From contig JACMJL010000033.1 of NCBI GenBank assembly GCA_014380625.1, positions 1 through 64,000 on the forward strand: a stretch of 64,000 nucleotides of DNA, given 5' to 3'. The notes beneath the pieces were generated by a model. It saw only the letters and a list, made by a program, of their open reading frames with translations. It was not told the DNA's origin and ran no database searches. A program made the position numbers and the translations under genes. This document shows, piece after piece, positions 41,804 to 51,165 of the stretch. Position 1 is the first letter of the stretch, and every line of letters starts with the position of its first letter. The stretch comes from Clostridiaceae bacterium (GTDB lineage: Bacteria > Bacillota > Clostridia > Clostridiales > Clostridiaceae).

Positions 41804-43021
41804 TTAGAGCAGTAACCCCTTAACCTTATTATAAGCATACTCTAAACTAGAGCTTAAATTGTTAGCACTCTTCCCAGCACCTTGTGCGGAGAAGTCACTG
41901 CCGCCACCTTTTCCATCGATTAAAGTAATGGCATCTTTAAGTAGCAGGTTCATACTAATGAGATTCAAATCCTTTGAACACATAAATAGTAGATAAGTTT
42001 TATCGGCAGTTTTTGCACCAAATAAAATAATAACCTTTGGAAAGGAAACTAATTTTGTTGCTAAAACATTAGTGTGTTTAATATCAACATCATTGTAGAT
42101 AGATTTAATAATTCTAACATCCTTTATTGTTTCTGCGGATGTTAGCATGTCTAAAACTTCATAATCAGCTATTTCTGACTTAAGAGAGCTCTTTTCAGCA
42201 AGTGCTTTTTTAAGTTCACCACTTAAGGCTTCAACCTTTTGCAAAACCTCTATATCTTTACAACCAAAGAGTTTTGACATCTTTTCAATAGCCATATACT
42301 TATCTAAATAATCAGAAACTGCTGCTCTTCCACAAATGAATTCAATTCTAGAAATATTTCCACGTTTCTCAAGCTTAGTAAGTTTAATCATTTGAATTTC
42401 AATAGTTGAAATGGGATGCAGTGCCTTGCAAGGACAAGCCTGGAAGTCTAGTATTTGAACTACTCGAATTTCTTCATTTTTGTTTGCATTACTTTTTTTA
42501 ATATTCATTTTTTTTAGCTCAGCATTGTTGGGATACAGTACCTGAATCTTTATGTTATCGGAAATCAGTTTATTTGACATTTCTTCTACTTTTAATAGAT
42601 CCTCTTGTAGGAGGTTTTTATCTATCTCGATAAATGAACTTCCGGAAGGGGAGCTAATTGTATTTGCATTAAATAATTCCTGAAAACAGATAGAAAGTAC
42701 ATGTTTTCCTAGGTTCTGCTGCATAATAGTGAACTTTTTATCAAAATCAATAACACAGGATACTCTATGGATTTTTATAGGTTTCACTTCAAGTACATGG
42801 TATATTCTTGAGTTTTCTTCATATATAAACATAACTGGAAAGTTATTTATCCAACCAGTATCACAGACCTGCCCATCAGTATTTGGATAGAAATAGGATT
42901 TATCAAGTTCTACGTGATATTTGTTGTCTTTTTCAGTTACATTGATAATTTCTGCTGTAAATTCCTTTTGATATATATTTTCATAATAAGATTTCTCCAA
43001 TATAGCACATCCTTTTCTCAT
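41804..43021 (-). CDS. AlaX-like alanyl-tRNA editing protein with DHHA1 domain
   Basis: FYPNTDGQVCDTGWI (AlaX PTSGGQ.xDxG-like), CPCKALHPIS-like Cys/His, C-term GGGSDFSAQGAG; start may be TTG about 43000. Confidence 0.75.
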   Translation of the reverse strand: MRKGCAILEKSYYENIYQKEFTAEIINVTEKDNKYHVELDKSYFYPNTDGQVCDTGWINNFPVMFIYEENSRIYHVLEVKPIKIHRVSCVIDFDKKFTIMQQNLGKHVLSICFQELFNANTISSPSGSSFIEIDKNLLQEDLLKVEEMSNKLISDNIKIQVLYPNNAELKKMNIKKSNANKNEEIRVVQILDFQACPCKALHPISTIEIQMIKLTKLEKRGNISRIEFICGRAAVSDYLDKYMAIEKMSKLFGCKDIEVLQKVEALSGELKKALAEKSSLKSEIADYEVLDMLTSAETIKDVRIIKSIYNDVDIKHTNVLATKLVSFPKVIILFGAKTADKTYLLFMCSKDLNLISMNLLLKDAITLIDGKGGGSDFSAQGAGKSANNLSSSLEYAYNKVKGLLL

Positions 43022-43121
43022 AGTTTACCACAAATCAAGTTATGTGGTAAAATAATCAGAGGAGAGTGGGTTCTACATAGTGAAAAGCAGAATAATTAAG
43101 GTATGCATGGTATTTATAGAG

Positions 43122-43724
43122 CTAGGGTTTAGTAAAATATTTATCAATTAAGCTTTCAGCTAGTCGTTTATTAGCCTCTGCTTGAGCTACCAAGGTGATA
43201 ATAGTTAAAAATATTTCGGCAGTACCCCTGTCCTTATCAGTTAGGTTAATTTCAGAAATTTTATCCTTAATTTGTTCAAGATTTCTATTACATATATAAA
43301 TATAGTTATCAGCTTCTGAATTTTTCATTTCTAAAAAAATCGAATAAATATCCTCAAGCGGAATAATATCATCTTTTGAAGTTGTAATGTCTTTTAAAAT
43401 AGGTTTGAATAAAGCCTTTATATCATTTATTGAAAGTATTTGCTTCAAGTGGTAGATTAGTATTAAGGAAATAATATGATATTTGGTATATTTCTTTTTG
43501 TTTTTGGGGGGCATTAATATACCATCTTTTGTATAACTATTTATCATGGTTTTAGTTAATAACTTATCATCTTCATTTCTTTTTAATCCATCTAAATTAG
43601 TATCTATAAAACTTGTTAATTGTTCCATGTACAAATCTATATTGGGAATATCAGAAGGATTAATATCCTTTGATAGATTAATAGCGTTTAATAATTCATC
43701 TATATTTAATTCCATAGGTTTCAC
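43122..43724 (-). CDS. DUF1836 domain protein (putative regulator)
   Basis: TKTMINSYTKDGILMPPKNKKKYTKYHIISLILIYHLKQILSINDIKALF typical DUF1836. Confidence 0.85.
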   Translation of the reverse strand: MKPMELNIDELLNAINLSKDINPSDIPNIDLYMEQLTSFIDTNLDGLKRNEDDKLLTKTMINSYTKDGILMPPKNKKKYTKYHIISLILIYHLKQILSINDIKALFKPILKDITTSKDDIIPLEDIYSIFLEMKNSEADNYIYICNRNLEQIKDKISEINLTDKDRGTAEIFLTIITLVAQAEANKRLAESLIDKYFTKP

Positions 43725-43870
43725 CTCTTTAACAATATATCTATATTATATAGATATGATTTCTACATTTCAAGGAAAAAAATTAGGCGTCTGAAATAAA
43801 AAACTAGAACATAGCGTTGCTGTCTTTTATGGATAAGGTAGATAATGTAAGAAAAGTACAGTAAATGAAA

Positions 43871-43926
43871 TACAACTTGTCCATATGCATTTCTACCAAA
43901 CGTGGAAATGAAATCTGCATGTTGTA
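43871..43926 (+). promoter_or_regulatory. Imperfect stem-loop upstream of pspA-like gene
   Basis: TACAAC...ATGCATTTC-loop-GAAATG...GCATGTTGTA. Confidence 0.35.
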
Positions 43927-43992
43927 GATGTACTCAATATATTGTATTATAATGTAAAGTAATAATTTAACAAAATACGAGGAGGAAAATAA

Positions 43993-44640
43993 ATGGGAAT
44001 TTTCAGTAGAATAGGTAAGATGACACAGGCTAAAATAAATAATGCTATTGATGAAATGGAGAATCCAATAGAGTTGTTAGATCAAAAGCTTAGAGATATG
44101 GAAAAATCACTAAATGATGCAAAGATAGCATCTGCTCAGGTCCTTGGAAGTTTTAAACAAACTGAAAGAAAAATGAAGGAAGCTTTAGCAGAATCCGTAG
44201 AATGGGATGAAAAGGTTAAACTTGCAATGAGTAAAGGCAATGAAGATTTAGCTAAAAGAGCTCTTGCAAAAAAACTTGACTGTGACAAGTCTTATGAGGT
44301 ATTTAAAACTACTTATGAAGCAGAGAAAATTAAGGCTGATCACTTGAAGAAAAAGTTAGTGGAGTTAGAAGCAGAAGTAGATAAAACTAGAAGTTATAGA
44401 GATGAAGCCGTTGCAAGATTAACCAGTGCTGAAGCTGGAGTTAAAGTAAATGAAATTTTAGCGAATGTCTCAACAAAATCAGGTGCTATCAACATGGATA
44501 GTATAGAGAGAAAAATAGCAAAGAAAGAGAACTTAGCAGAGGGTCTTGGAGAGATAGCAGAAGTTGATACTTTGGATAGTGAGTTTGAAGCTCTAGGAAA
44601 TCCGGATTTAGATGCTGAATTGGAGAAGTATAGAAAGTAA
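43993..44640 (+). CDS. PspA/IM30 (LiaH-like) family protein
   Basis: MGIFSRIGKMTQAKINNAIDEMENPIELLDQKLRDMEKSLNDAK; long coiled-coil. Confidence 0.92.
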   Translation: MGIFSRIGKMTQAKINNAIDEMENPIELLDQKLRDMEKSLNDAKIASAQVLGSFKQTERKMKEALAESVEWDEKVKLAMSKGNEDLAKRALAKKLDCDKSYEVFKTTYEAEKIKADHLKKKLVELEAEVDKTRSYRDEAVARLTSAEAGVKVNEILANVSTKSGAINMDSIERKIAKKENLAEGLGEIAEVDTLDSEFEALGNPDLDAELEKYRK

Positions 44641-44664
44641 ATCTTTATAAAAATAAATTTTGAA

Positions 44665-44752
44665 GGAACTGTCTCAAAATAAAATATCAATACAATATTA
44701 TACCCTAACGCAAATGAGCGTAGCATGTATAGTGCTATTATTTTGAGACACC
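44665..44752. repeat. Degenerate GGGACT-type hairpin repeat, copy D, enlarged loop
   Basis: GGAACTGTCTCAAAATAA ... ATTATTTTGAGACACC with a long intervening sequence. Confidence 0.6.
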
Positions 44753-44792
44753 ACTATTGCTTCATAATAATTAAGAAAGTAGGAGATTAGGA

Positions 44793-45443
44793 TTGACTTT
44801 TGAAAAGTTTATAGAGAAAGAAACAGCAGATTACGGGAAACTTTATGCTGATGTGATTTTCGCCTTAGAGGAGATAGAGGAGTTTGTACCTAGTGAACAG
44901 TTAAGAGAAAGAAAGTTTGTAGAATACTTACCTACATTAAAGGCATATATGGATATTTTGAAAAATACTGAAATTGATAATCATACCAAAGGAGTCTTTG
45001 CAAAGGTTTTTGGTAACAGTGATTCTCAAGCTGCAGTTATTGAAAAATTTAAATCTGAAAATGTGGAAAAGTTTGATCAAATTAGAAGTTGTGTGAATTG
45101 CAAGTGCTTAACATGTTCAAATGAGTGCATTATGGAAGGTTGCAATAGATGTGAGAAGAGTGGACGAGTAGCCAAATGTGATAAGAAGACAACTTGCATA
45201 TATACTTTTACAAATAAAGAACTCCAATTAACAAACAATAAGACTGGTGAAGATAGTTTGTATAATGTTTTGTCTATAGTTCAAGATAAAGAATATAATC
45301 AATTGTTCATAATAATAGAATTAAATAGAGAAAAGTTTGTATTGTATTTTTATCCAGGTATCAGTGAAGATACCTATGGAGAAATATCTGATGTAGAAGA
45401 CTTTAATTTTGCCTTTAGTGCCTATGAACAGGCGGAGCTTTAA
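44793..45443 (+). CDS. Uncharacterised protein with Cys-cluster (putative metal-binding) in Ter module
   Basis: SCVNCKCLTCSNECIMEGCNRCEKSGRVAKCDKKTTC: nine Cys within about 37 residues, flanked by alpha and beta-rich regions. Confidence 0.65.
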   Translation: MTFEKFIEKETADYGKLYADVIFALEEIEEFVPSEQLRERKFVEYLPTLKAYMDILKNTEIDNHTKGVFAKVFGNSDSQAAVIEKFKSENVEKFDQIRSCVNCKCLTCSNECIMEGCNRCEKSGRVAKCDKKTTCIYTFTNKELQLTNNKTGEDSLYNVLSIVQDKEYNQLFIIIELNREKFVLYFYPGISEDTYGEISDVEDFNFAFSAYEQAEL

Positions 45444-45498
45444 AAATGTTGTTTAATCATTTTCATTAAGGTAAAATGTAGTTAGAGGATGATAAAAA

Positions 45499-46416
45499 AT
45501 GAAAACAAATAAATATATTATAGATAACTACAAGGTGTTAGGTAAAAAATTTTATAGAGAAAGAAATATTGAAAGGGCTTTAGAGTTTTATAATAAGGCA
45601 TATAACTTAATTAAAGGCAAAGAAGATGTTGAACTTCTTTTAGATATGGCTATTATATATGATGAGCTTGATGAGTTTTCTCTGGCAGAAGAGAAATATA
45701 AAGAGGTAATTTCAATTGATAGTAAAGATGCTAGGGCTTATTATGGACTAGGCACAATTTGTGATACAAAGGAAGAAAATGAACAGGCAGCAGAGTTTTA
45801 TGAGAAGGCTATTGAATTAAATCCTGAATATAATAGAGCATATTTTTTTCTTGCAAACGTCTATGAGGCATTAGGTAAAAATGAAAAAGCCATTGAAGCT
45901 TATAGAAAGGTTATTGAACTTGATGATCAGGACTTTTGGGCATATACAAACTTAAGTTGTATTTATGAAGAAATGGGACAATATAAGCTTGCATTAGGCC
46001 TTTTAGAGGAGAGTTTAAGGATAGACTCAGATCAATACCTGGCTCTTTTTAATATGGGTGTGGTTCTAGGGAACTTAGGTAGGGAAGAAGAGGCAATAAA
46101 GTATTATAAAAGAAGTATTCAAGAAAATCTTAACTATCCTTATAGTTATTTGAATCTAGCTGTTATTTATAAGGAAAGAGGTTTTTATGATATAGCTTTA
46201 AAAATAATAACCGGTGGTATTCTTAATAATTCCCAAGAGGGATTCTTGTATTACAATAGAGCTTGCTTTTATGTTCATGAAGGAAAAACACAAGAAGCTT
46301 TAAAGGATTTAGAAACAGCTATTGATTTGTATCCAGATTTCAAGAAATATATAAAAGAGGATGAAGAACTGGATTCATTGAGGAGCTTGGCCAGCTTTAA
46401 AGAGCTTAGTAAATAG
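45499..46416 (+). CDS. Tetratricopeptide repeat protein
   Basis: Repeated AxxxY/LGxxxxxxxxxxxAxxxYxKAIELNPxY units. Confidence 0.92.
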   Translation: MKTNKYIIDNYKVLGKKFYRERNIERALEFYNKAYNLIKGKEDVELLLDMAIIYDELDEFSLAEEKYKEVISIDSKDARAYYGLGTICDTKEENEQAAEFYEKAIELNPEYNRAYFFLANVYEALGKNEKAIEAYRKVIELDDQDFWAYTNLSCIYEEMGQYKLALGLLEESLRIDSDQYLALFNMGVVLGNLGREEEAIKYYKRSIQENLNYPYSYLNLAVIYKERGFYDIALKIITGGILNNSQEGFLYYNRACFYVHEGKTQEALKDLETAIDLYPDFKKYIKEDEELDSLRSLASFKELSK

Positions 46417-46499
46417 ATTCAAATATTAGACAAATATTAAAGGATTAACTACTAAAATGTAGAATATATACAAGGTAGAATATTTATACGGGTGATTAT

Positions 46500-48914
46500 A
46501 TGATAGCAGCAACAAAATTTCCTATACTTTTAAAAAGCAATAAAGTTTTTAATGATATGTTACTGCCACTTAGAGAACGAAAAACCTCTTTAGATGACAG
46601 TAATAGTTATGTGTTTTTTTGTAGATATATTGGATTAACCACAGAAAATGAATATTATGATAAAATATTAAACTTTCATAGAGAGTTAAGCAAGCTTACG
46701 AATATCTATCTTGTTTTGAAGAATAAAATTGATATTCCCTTAAGTTCAGAAGTAACAGATAAAATAAACAGTTGTATCAGTTCCATAGGAGTAGATAAAC
46801 TAGCTTCAGGAGAAATCATTGATGTTCTTGAACAGAACAATATTTTTTCTGCTTTTTTAGATTCGACTCTAAAAGTCAACGTAAGAGAGGCCTTTAGAGA
46901 AGTAATTTGCTTATTTGTAGCAAATGAAAAACTATCAAATGTTAGCATTGGAATAAACTTTATTATTAAGTTAATGTGTTGGGTTAATAGATATGTTCCA
47001 TCCTTGTTTGATTTTTCTATGACAGTTTATAATCCAAAAGTAATGTATTATGGAGATATAAAAAAACATGAGGGTTACTTTTTAATTTTATTGTCTTTAA
47101 TTGGTTGTGACGTCATCTTCATAAATACTAATTCTGACGAGATTTTTAATGCTATAGATAAAATGAATAGATATTCCTATGTAATTGAAGAACCAAAAAG
47201 AATGGTAGTTAAAGAAATAGAACTTTTGGCAAGCAAGGTGAATATGTCTATAACTAGTGAAAGGAAAACCTCTCCTAAAGTTATTTTAAGGGGTTCAACT
47301 GATATCTTTAATGACCTACTCCTGCCAATTAATCAAAGATTGGATTTTATTGAGAACACTATTTATCCAGTTTTCTTTCAGCGGTATATTGGAGTAGAAG
47401 ATAATAGCAATAATGGGTTGGATATTTATTATAATGCTATATTTAATATAGATAAAAAACTTTGTGGTTTAAAAAATGGGTATGTAAGGTTTGATAGACC
47501 TATTCCTATGATAAGTGGAGAGGAAACGGCTAACATATTAAAGGAGTTACAAGACCCAAACTTTTTTAACTTAAGCCAAAAAGATATTTTTATAAATAAA
47601 CTATTGAACTTAAAAGTCTTTCCAAAATCCAAGGATGAAATTATGAATTTACAAATAAAAAAGGCTTTTAGAGAAATAATTTATTTGTATATAGAACGAG
47701 ATCAAAGCATAAACACCTCTAAATTGCAAAACTTTGTAGTAAAGCTTATTGGCTGGATAAATAGTTATATAAACCTACTTTTTAAAGAGTTAATACAAGA
47801 TGCTAACCCTAAAATATTATATTATGGTGAAATAAAGCAACATGATATATATTTCCTAATATATTTTTTTAAACTAGGTTGTGATGTGATTTATATAAAT
47901 TCAGAGGAGAATTATGAAAAGCTGTTTCAAGATATTGATCCAAGTGACCAGTATTCAACAGTAATAAAGTTAAAGGAACGTTGCAAGTTGCAAGAATTTC
48001 CATTGATGGAGAGACAAGTAAGGAAATCCACTGTTGCATATAATGCCTCTAAGGAAATAGAGCAGGTCATTTATGGTGATGGAGAAACGGGACTTTTTAA
48101 AGCTAGACAGTATGATGAAGGTCAAACTTATTCAGTTGGACTTAAAACTACTTATGATGAACTTAAGATATTATGGAATGAACCTGCTAATATAAGACCA
48201 GAATTTAGAGTGGAAGGTAATACAGTTTATGTTCCAAATTTATTTGCTAAAATAAATGGAGTTTTCGAAAATATAAATGATTACTGGTCAGATTATAAAT
48301 ACTTTACTGTGGCACATAATACTTTTATAGTTAAAGGATTGCCCTTTACAAAAATAATGTATTCAAAACAGGATCTGTTTGCTTCTGCATTTCTTTTTAA
48401 TGACAAGGGGTTAGTGGATGAGAATAAATTATTTAAAAGCTCTTTATATAAAATGGGATATTTAAAAAATTCCCTTCAACATTTTATAGTACATAAAATT
48501 AATGAGTTAATTCTATCCAAGGTCTTTAAAGAAAATTATGATGAAAAATTCAAACTCAAAATCCTTATGACTATTATTAACATGGAGGGTGAAATTCTAA
48601 AGTTACTAGAAAAGTTTGACTTTACTGCAGAAGTTCCTAAGCTAGTTATCTACGATAATACAAAAGAAAATTTTAGTGAGGAAGACATTATTTTAATAGC
48701 CTTCATGAATAAGGTAGGAGCAGACATAGTTATATTTGCACCTACAAATTATAATAATGTAGAAACCTTAATAAGGGATAGCTTATTTGATGTCCATCAA
48801 TTAAAAACTGTGGCATTTGAACTACAAATACCTGAAGTAACTAATATTAGTGAGAAAAGTACTAAATCATCAATCTTTAAATTTTTCGATTTCAAAGGAG
48901 GAAGTAAAAGATGA
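46500..48914 (+). CDS. YceG-like protein, Ter biosynthetic-module component, enlarged by internal repeats
   Basis: PKVMYYGDIKKHEGYFLILLSLIGCDVIFIN-type motif repeated; next to TelA and TerD genes as in yceC-H loci. Confidence 0.8.
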   Translation: MIAATKFPILLKSNKVFNDMLLPLRERKTSLDDSNSYVFFCRYIGLTTENEYYDKILNFHRELSKLTNIYLVLKNKIDIPLSSEVTDKINSCISSIGVDKLASGEIIDVLEQNNIFSAFLDSTLKVNVREAFREVICLFVANEKLSNVSIGINFIIKLMCWVNRYVPSLFDFSMTVYNPKVMYYGDIKKHEGYFLILLSLIGCDVIFINTNSDEIFNAIDKMNRYSYVIEEPKRMVVKEIELLASKVNMSITSERKTSPKVILRGSTDIFNDLLLPINQRLDFIENTIYPVFFQRYIGVEDNSNNGLDIYYNAIFNIDKKLCGLKNGYVRFDRPIPMISGEETANILKELQDPNFFNLSQKDIFINKLLNLKVFPKSKDEIMNLQIKKAFREIIYLYIERDQSINTSKLQNFVVKLIGWINSYINLLFKELIQDANPKILYYGEIKQHDIYFLIYFFKLGCDVIYINSEENYEKLFQDIDPSDQYSTVIKLKERCKLQEFPLMERQVRKSTVAYNASKEIEQVIYGDGETGLFKARQYDEGQTYSVGLKTTYDELKILWNEPANIRPEFRVEGNTVYVPNLFAKINGVFENINDYWSDYKYFTVAHNTFIVKGLPFTKIMYSKQDLFASAFLFNDKGLVDENKLFKSSLYKMGYLKNSLQHFIVHKINELILSKVFKENYDEKFKLKILMTIINMEGEILKLLEKFDFTAEVPKLVIYDNTKENFSEEDIILIAFMNKVGADIVIFAPTNYNNVETLIRDSLFDVHQLKTVAFELQIPEVTNISEKSTKSSIFKFFDFKGGSKR

Positions 48915-50038
48915 ATTTAACAGGAAATGAATTTCAGCCAAAGGAAGTAAAAACACAAGAGGTAATAATAAAACCTGTAGAAGAATTCAATGTTGTAGAA
49001 CAAAAGGAAAAAATGGCATTAAAGGTTCAGAACTCTCCAGAGGTTATGAGTATTGTTAGGCAAATAGATATCAAAAACATGGATAGCATTATGAAGTTTG
49101 GTAATTCAACAGCAGAAAATATTGCTAAGTTCTCTGATTTGTTGCTTCATCAAATGGAAATTGCAAAGGTTGAGGACTCTGGTACAATGTTGATGCAATT
49201 AAATAAAATAATGGAGAAGTTTGATATAAAGGATTTTAAAGAAAAGGAACCTGGCTTTTTAGAAAAATTATTTAAGAAAGTGAATACCTCTATTGAAGCT
49301 ATATTTAAGAAATATCATACTATGGGAGATGAGGTAGACAAGGTATATGTGACTTTAAAAAGTTATGAAGCTGAGATCTCAACTGCTAATAAAAATTTGG
49401 AAAGTATGTTTGAGAAAAATTTAGAGTATTATGAGGAATTAGAAAGATATATTTATGCTGGAGAATTAGCTCTAGAGGAATTTAATAATAATATAATCCC
49501 AAGTTTAGAGAAGAAAGCAGAAGAATCAGGAGATAGAATAGATCAAATGGAAGTTTCTAACATGTTACAAGTTAAAGAAATGTTTGATCAAAGAATTTAT
49601 GATCTTAAGTTAGCAGAAAATATTGCGCTTCAAACTATGCCTTCTATCAAGACTATACAATATGGTAACTATAATCTTGTAAGAAAGATTAACTCTGCCT
49701 TCATAATTACTTTACCGATATTTAAGCAATGTTTGACTCAATCAATAATGCTAAAGAGGCAGGATATACAGGCCAAGGCTTTATCAGCTCTGGATGAAAA
49801 AACTAATGAATTGCTACTAAGGAACGCTCAAAACACAGCACTTCAGTCAAAAATGACTGCTAAATTAGCATCAGGAAGTTTTGTATCTATTGAGACCTTA
49901 GAGAAATCTTGGCAGACTATAGTAACAGGCATAGAGGAGACAAAGCAAATTCAAAACGAAATGAAACAAAAGAGAGTTGAGGGAAGCCAAAGACTACAGC
50001 AATTAAAAAAGGATTTTGAAGATAGAAAATTACTTTAA
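48911..50038 (+). CDS. Toxic anion resistance protein TelA/YceH-like
   Basis: GNSTAENIAKFSDLLL, RQDIQAKALSALDEKTNELLLRNAQNTALQS, coiled-coil; ATGA overlap with yceG-like gene. Confidence 0.9.
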   Translation: MNLTGNEFQPKEVKTQEVIIKPVEEFNVVEQKEKMALKVQNSPEVMSIVRQIDIKNMDSIMKFGNSTAENIAKFSDLLLHQMEIAKVEDSGTMLMQLNKIMEKFDIKDFKEKEPGFLEKLFKKVNTSIEAIFKKYHTMGDEVDKVYVTLKSYEAEISTANKNLESMFEKNLEYYEELERYIYAGELALEEFNNNIIPSLEKKAEESGDRIDQMEVSNMLQVKEMFDQRIYDLKLAENIALQTMPSIKTIQYGNYNLVRKINSAFIITLPIFKQCLTQSIMLKRQDIQAKALSALDEKTNELLLRNAQNTALQSKMTAKLASGSFVSIETLEKSWQTIVTGIEETKQIQNEMKQKRVEGSQRLQQLKKDFEDRKLL

Positions 50039-50121
50039 GTTATAGATTTAAGGGGAAGTTTTAGCTTCTCCTGTTTCATATATTGAATTATTAGACAGAT
50101 GGAAAGGAAAAGGAATTTTAC

Positions 50122-51165
50122 ATGAGATATTTTAATAGCATAAAGAATAAAAATGTTTTTTATAAAGAACCAGAGCATTTCTATTTCAGTTCTGAAAAAG
50201 ATTTGCTTTCTCATGCACTTGGTGCAACAATTTATATGCCTGCTAACAGGGAAAACCTAATGAAAGATGTACTTAACACATCTTCTTGTGCCGTGGTAAT
50301 TTGTTTAGAAGATGCTGTCCCAACTAGTTTAGTTGAAGAAGCAGAGCGAAATTTAAGTGATTTTTTTACTGCAATTGAAAGTAGAGCACGTGAAGATAAA
50401 GACTTTTTAGATGCCTTACCTTTAATATTTATCAGAGTAAGAGATAAAGAGCAACTATTGAGACTCTTGAACAAATCTATGCTTGAAGGACTTTGTGGGC
50501 TGGTAATTCCAAAGTTCAGACCAGTTGAAGGTGAAAAGTATCTAGAAATAATAAGTGAATATAATGAAAGGAATAAAAAACATTTATATGTAATGCCAAT
50601 TCTGGAAACACCAGAAGTTATTTATAAGGAAACTAGAATTGAGGAATTGCTAAGAATTAAGAAAGTTTTAGATAATTATAAGAATCTGATCTTAAATATA
50701 CGTATTGGTGGGACGGATTTTTCAGGAGTTTATGGCCTTAGGAGAAGCTCTGAAGTAACCATATATGATGTAACTGTAATTAATGATTGTATTGGTGATA
50801 TTGTAAATATGTTTAAACGAGATGATTATGTTATTTCTGCTCCTGTAAATGAATATTTTGCTGGCAATTTAGAAGTGTTAATAAAAGAAATTAGTTTAGA
50901 CAAGGCTAATGGACTTTTGGGGAAAACTGCAATACATCCAAAGCAAGTTGGAATTATTAATTCTCTAATGGCTGTTTCTAAGGAGGAGTATTTGGATGCA
51001 GAGGCAATTTTAATTTCTGAAATAGATGGGGTTATAAAAAGTTCTTATTCTAATAAAATGAATGAGGTCAAGCCTCACTTGAAGTGGGCGCAGGAAATCA
51101 AAATACTTTCAAGGATAACGGGGGTTTTAGACGATGGAAAAGACTTTAGAGACGTACTCAAATAG
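50122..51165 (+). CDS. HpcH/HpaI aldolase/citrate lyase-like C-C bond lyase
   Basis: LGATIYMPANRENL, VICLEDAVP, GLVIPKFRP, LNIRIGGTDFSGVYGLRRS, GLLGKTAIHPKQV. Confidence 0.88.
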   Translation: MRYFNSIKNKNVFYKEPEHFYFSSEKDLLSHALGATIYMPANRENLMKDVLNTSSCAVVICLEDAVPTSLVEEAERNLSDFFTAIESRAREDKDFLDALPLIFIRVRDKEQLLRLLNKSMLEGLCGLVIPKFRPVEGEKYLEIISEYNERNKKHLYVMPILETPEVIYKETRIEELLRIKKVLDNYKNLILNIRIGGTDFSGVYGLRRSSEVTIYDVTVINDCIGDIVNMFKRDDYVISAPVNEYFAGNLEVLIKEISLDKANGLLGKTAIHPKQVGIINSLMAVSKEEYLDAEAILISEIDGVIKSSYSNKMNEVKPHLKWAQEIKILSRITGVLDDGKDFRDVLK

